Below are positions 5,638 to 6,307 of a stretch of 6,307 bases of DNA, piece after piece; the stretch's first letter is position 1; every line of letters begins with the position of its first letter. Made by a program: the position numbers and the translations under genes. This stretch comes from Micrococcales bacterium (GTDB lineage Bacteria; Actinomycetota; Actinomycetes; Actinomycetales; Dermatophilaceae): positions 1 to 6,307 of the forward strand of contig JAKDLQ010000135.1 in NCBI GenBank assembly GCA_030452775.1, read 5' to 3'. Below the pieces are notes generated by a model, which saw only the letters and a list, made by a program, of their open reading frames with translations, searched no databases and was not told the DNA's origin.

Positions 5638-6307
5638 GTGAGCATCGCGAGCCCAGCCCCCGTGTCCGAGATCTTCGATCCGGGTGAGTGGGAAGTCGTC
5701 CCGGGCTTCGACTTCACCGACATCACCTACCATCGGCGGCGTGCGCACGAGGGCCGTCCACAGGGCGAGTCGGGTGTCGTACGTGTCGCGTTCGACCGGC
5801 CCGAGGTGCTCAACGCGTTCCGCCCCCACACGGTCGACGAGCTCTATCGGGCGCTCGATCATGCACGGGTGTCCCCGAACGTCGGGGTCGTGCTGCTCAC
5901 CGGCAACGGCCCGTCGGCCAAGGACAGCAACTGGGCCTTCTGCTCGGGCGGGGACCAACGGATCCGCGGACGGTCCGGCTACCAGTACGCGACCTCCCCT
6001 GACGCCGACCCGGACGCGTCCGGGGTCGACGAGGCGCGGGTCAAGGCTCAGGGCGGGCGCCTGCACATCCTCGAGGTGCAGCGCCTCATCCGCACCATGC
6101 CCAAGATCGTCGTCGCAGTCGTGGGCGGCTGGGCGGCCGGTGGCGGGCACTCGCTGCACGTGGTCTGCGACCTGACCATCGCCTCGCGCCAGGAGGCGCG
6201 CTTCAAACAGACCGACGCCGACGTCGGCAGTTTCGACGGGGGCTACGGCAGCGCCTATCTCGCCAAGATGGTGGGCCAGAAGTTCGCCCGCGAGATCTTC
6301 TTCCTCG
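5638..6307 (+). CDS. menB: 1,4-Dihydroxy-2-naphthoyl-CoA synthase MenB (3' end outside window)
   Basis: Crotonase-family enzyme closing the second ring: o-succinylbenzoyl-CoA to 1,4-dihydroxy-2-naphthoyl-CoA. Only 223 codons are present, of roughly 310 expected, and the right edge cuts the gene with no stop. Key stretches are DLTI-type actinobacterial signatures VRVAFDRPEVLNAFRPHTV (48-66), LLTGNGPSAKDSNWAFCSGG (86-105, CoA-binding and oxyanion region), LHILEVQRLIRTMPK (142-156), GWAAGGGHSLHVVCDLT (164-180) and FKQTDADVGSFDGGYGSAYL (189-208). D193, S198 and D200 align with Asp185, Ser190 and Asp192 of M. tuberculosis MenB. The QTD form, with Asp where the E. coli enzyme has Gly, marks the bicarbonate-independent type. 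A somewhat variable loop lies at 115-140. GTG 5638 is used; GTG 5662 (before SEIFDPGEW) is an alternative, as the first eight residues are not conserved. It is transcribed divergently from the menC unit across 225 bases. Confidence 0.96.
   Translation, partial: MSIASPAPVSEIFDPGEWEVVPGFDFTDITYHRRRAHEGRPQGESGVVRVAFDRPEVLNAFRPHTVDELYRALDHARVSPNVGVVLLTGNGPSAKDSNWAFCSGGDQRIRGRSGYQYATSPDADPDASGVDEARVKAQGGRLHILEVQRLIRTMPKIVVAVVGGWAAGGGHSLHVVCDLTIASRQEARFKQTDADVGSFDGGYGSAYLAKMVGQKFAREIFFL

Overview
The window comes from a very GC-rich genome. Its proteins match the actinobacterial versions of menaquinone (vitamin K2) enzymes, especially MenC and MenB, which resemble remembered mycobacterial sequences closely. 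A Micrococcales-type actinomycete is a reasonable guess, but the sequence alone does not fix the genus. GTG starts (menD, menC, the small membrane protein and menB), sparse Shine-Dalgarno sites and strong third-position G/C fit this. They also explain why long spurious open frames run opposite the real genes.

Layout, left to right. (1) Forward pair, 58-3082: menF (isochorismate synthase) and menD (SEPHCHC synthase) are separated by one base and surely form one transcription unit. (2) Convergent gap, 3083-3336: a GC-rich hairpin lies 10 bases after the menD stop, and a long inverted repeat reaches into the stop codon of the gene on the other strand. No gene is seen here. (3) Reverse unit, 5412 down to 3337: a small two-helix membrane protein of unknown function, then menC (o-succinylbenzoate synthase), then a short DUF849/BKACE-family beta-keto acid cleavage enzyme whose ATG overlaps the menC TGA by four bases. 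(4) Divergent gap, 5413-5637: nested inverted repeats built on TGACA/TGTCA and a 13-bp tandem direct repeat, which look like regulatory DNA shared by the reverse unit and menB. (5) Forward menB (naphthoyl-CoA synthase) from 5638, cut by the right edge after 223 codons.

Together the genes cover chorismate to isochorismate (MenF), isochorismate plus 2-oxoglutarate to SEPHCHC (MenD), SHCHC to o-succinylbenzoate (MenC), and o-succinylbenzoyl-CoA to DHNA-CoA (MenB). MenH, MenE, MenA and MenG are not in the window. The least expected member is the BKACE enzyme. It is translationally coupled to menC, yet no classical menaquinone intermediate is an obvious beta-keto acid substrate. No mobile element, CRISPR array, tRNA or rRNA was seen.
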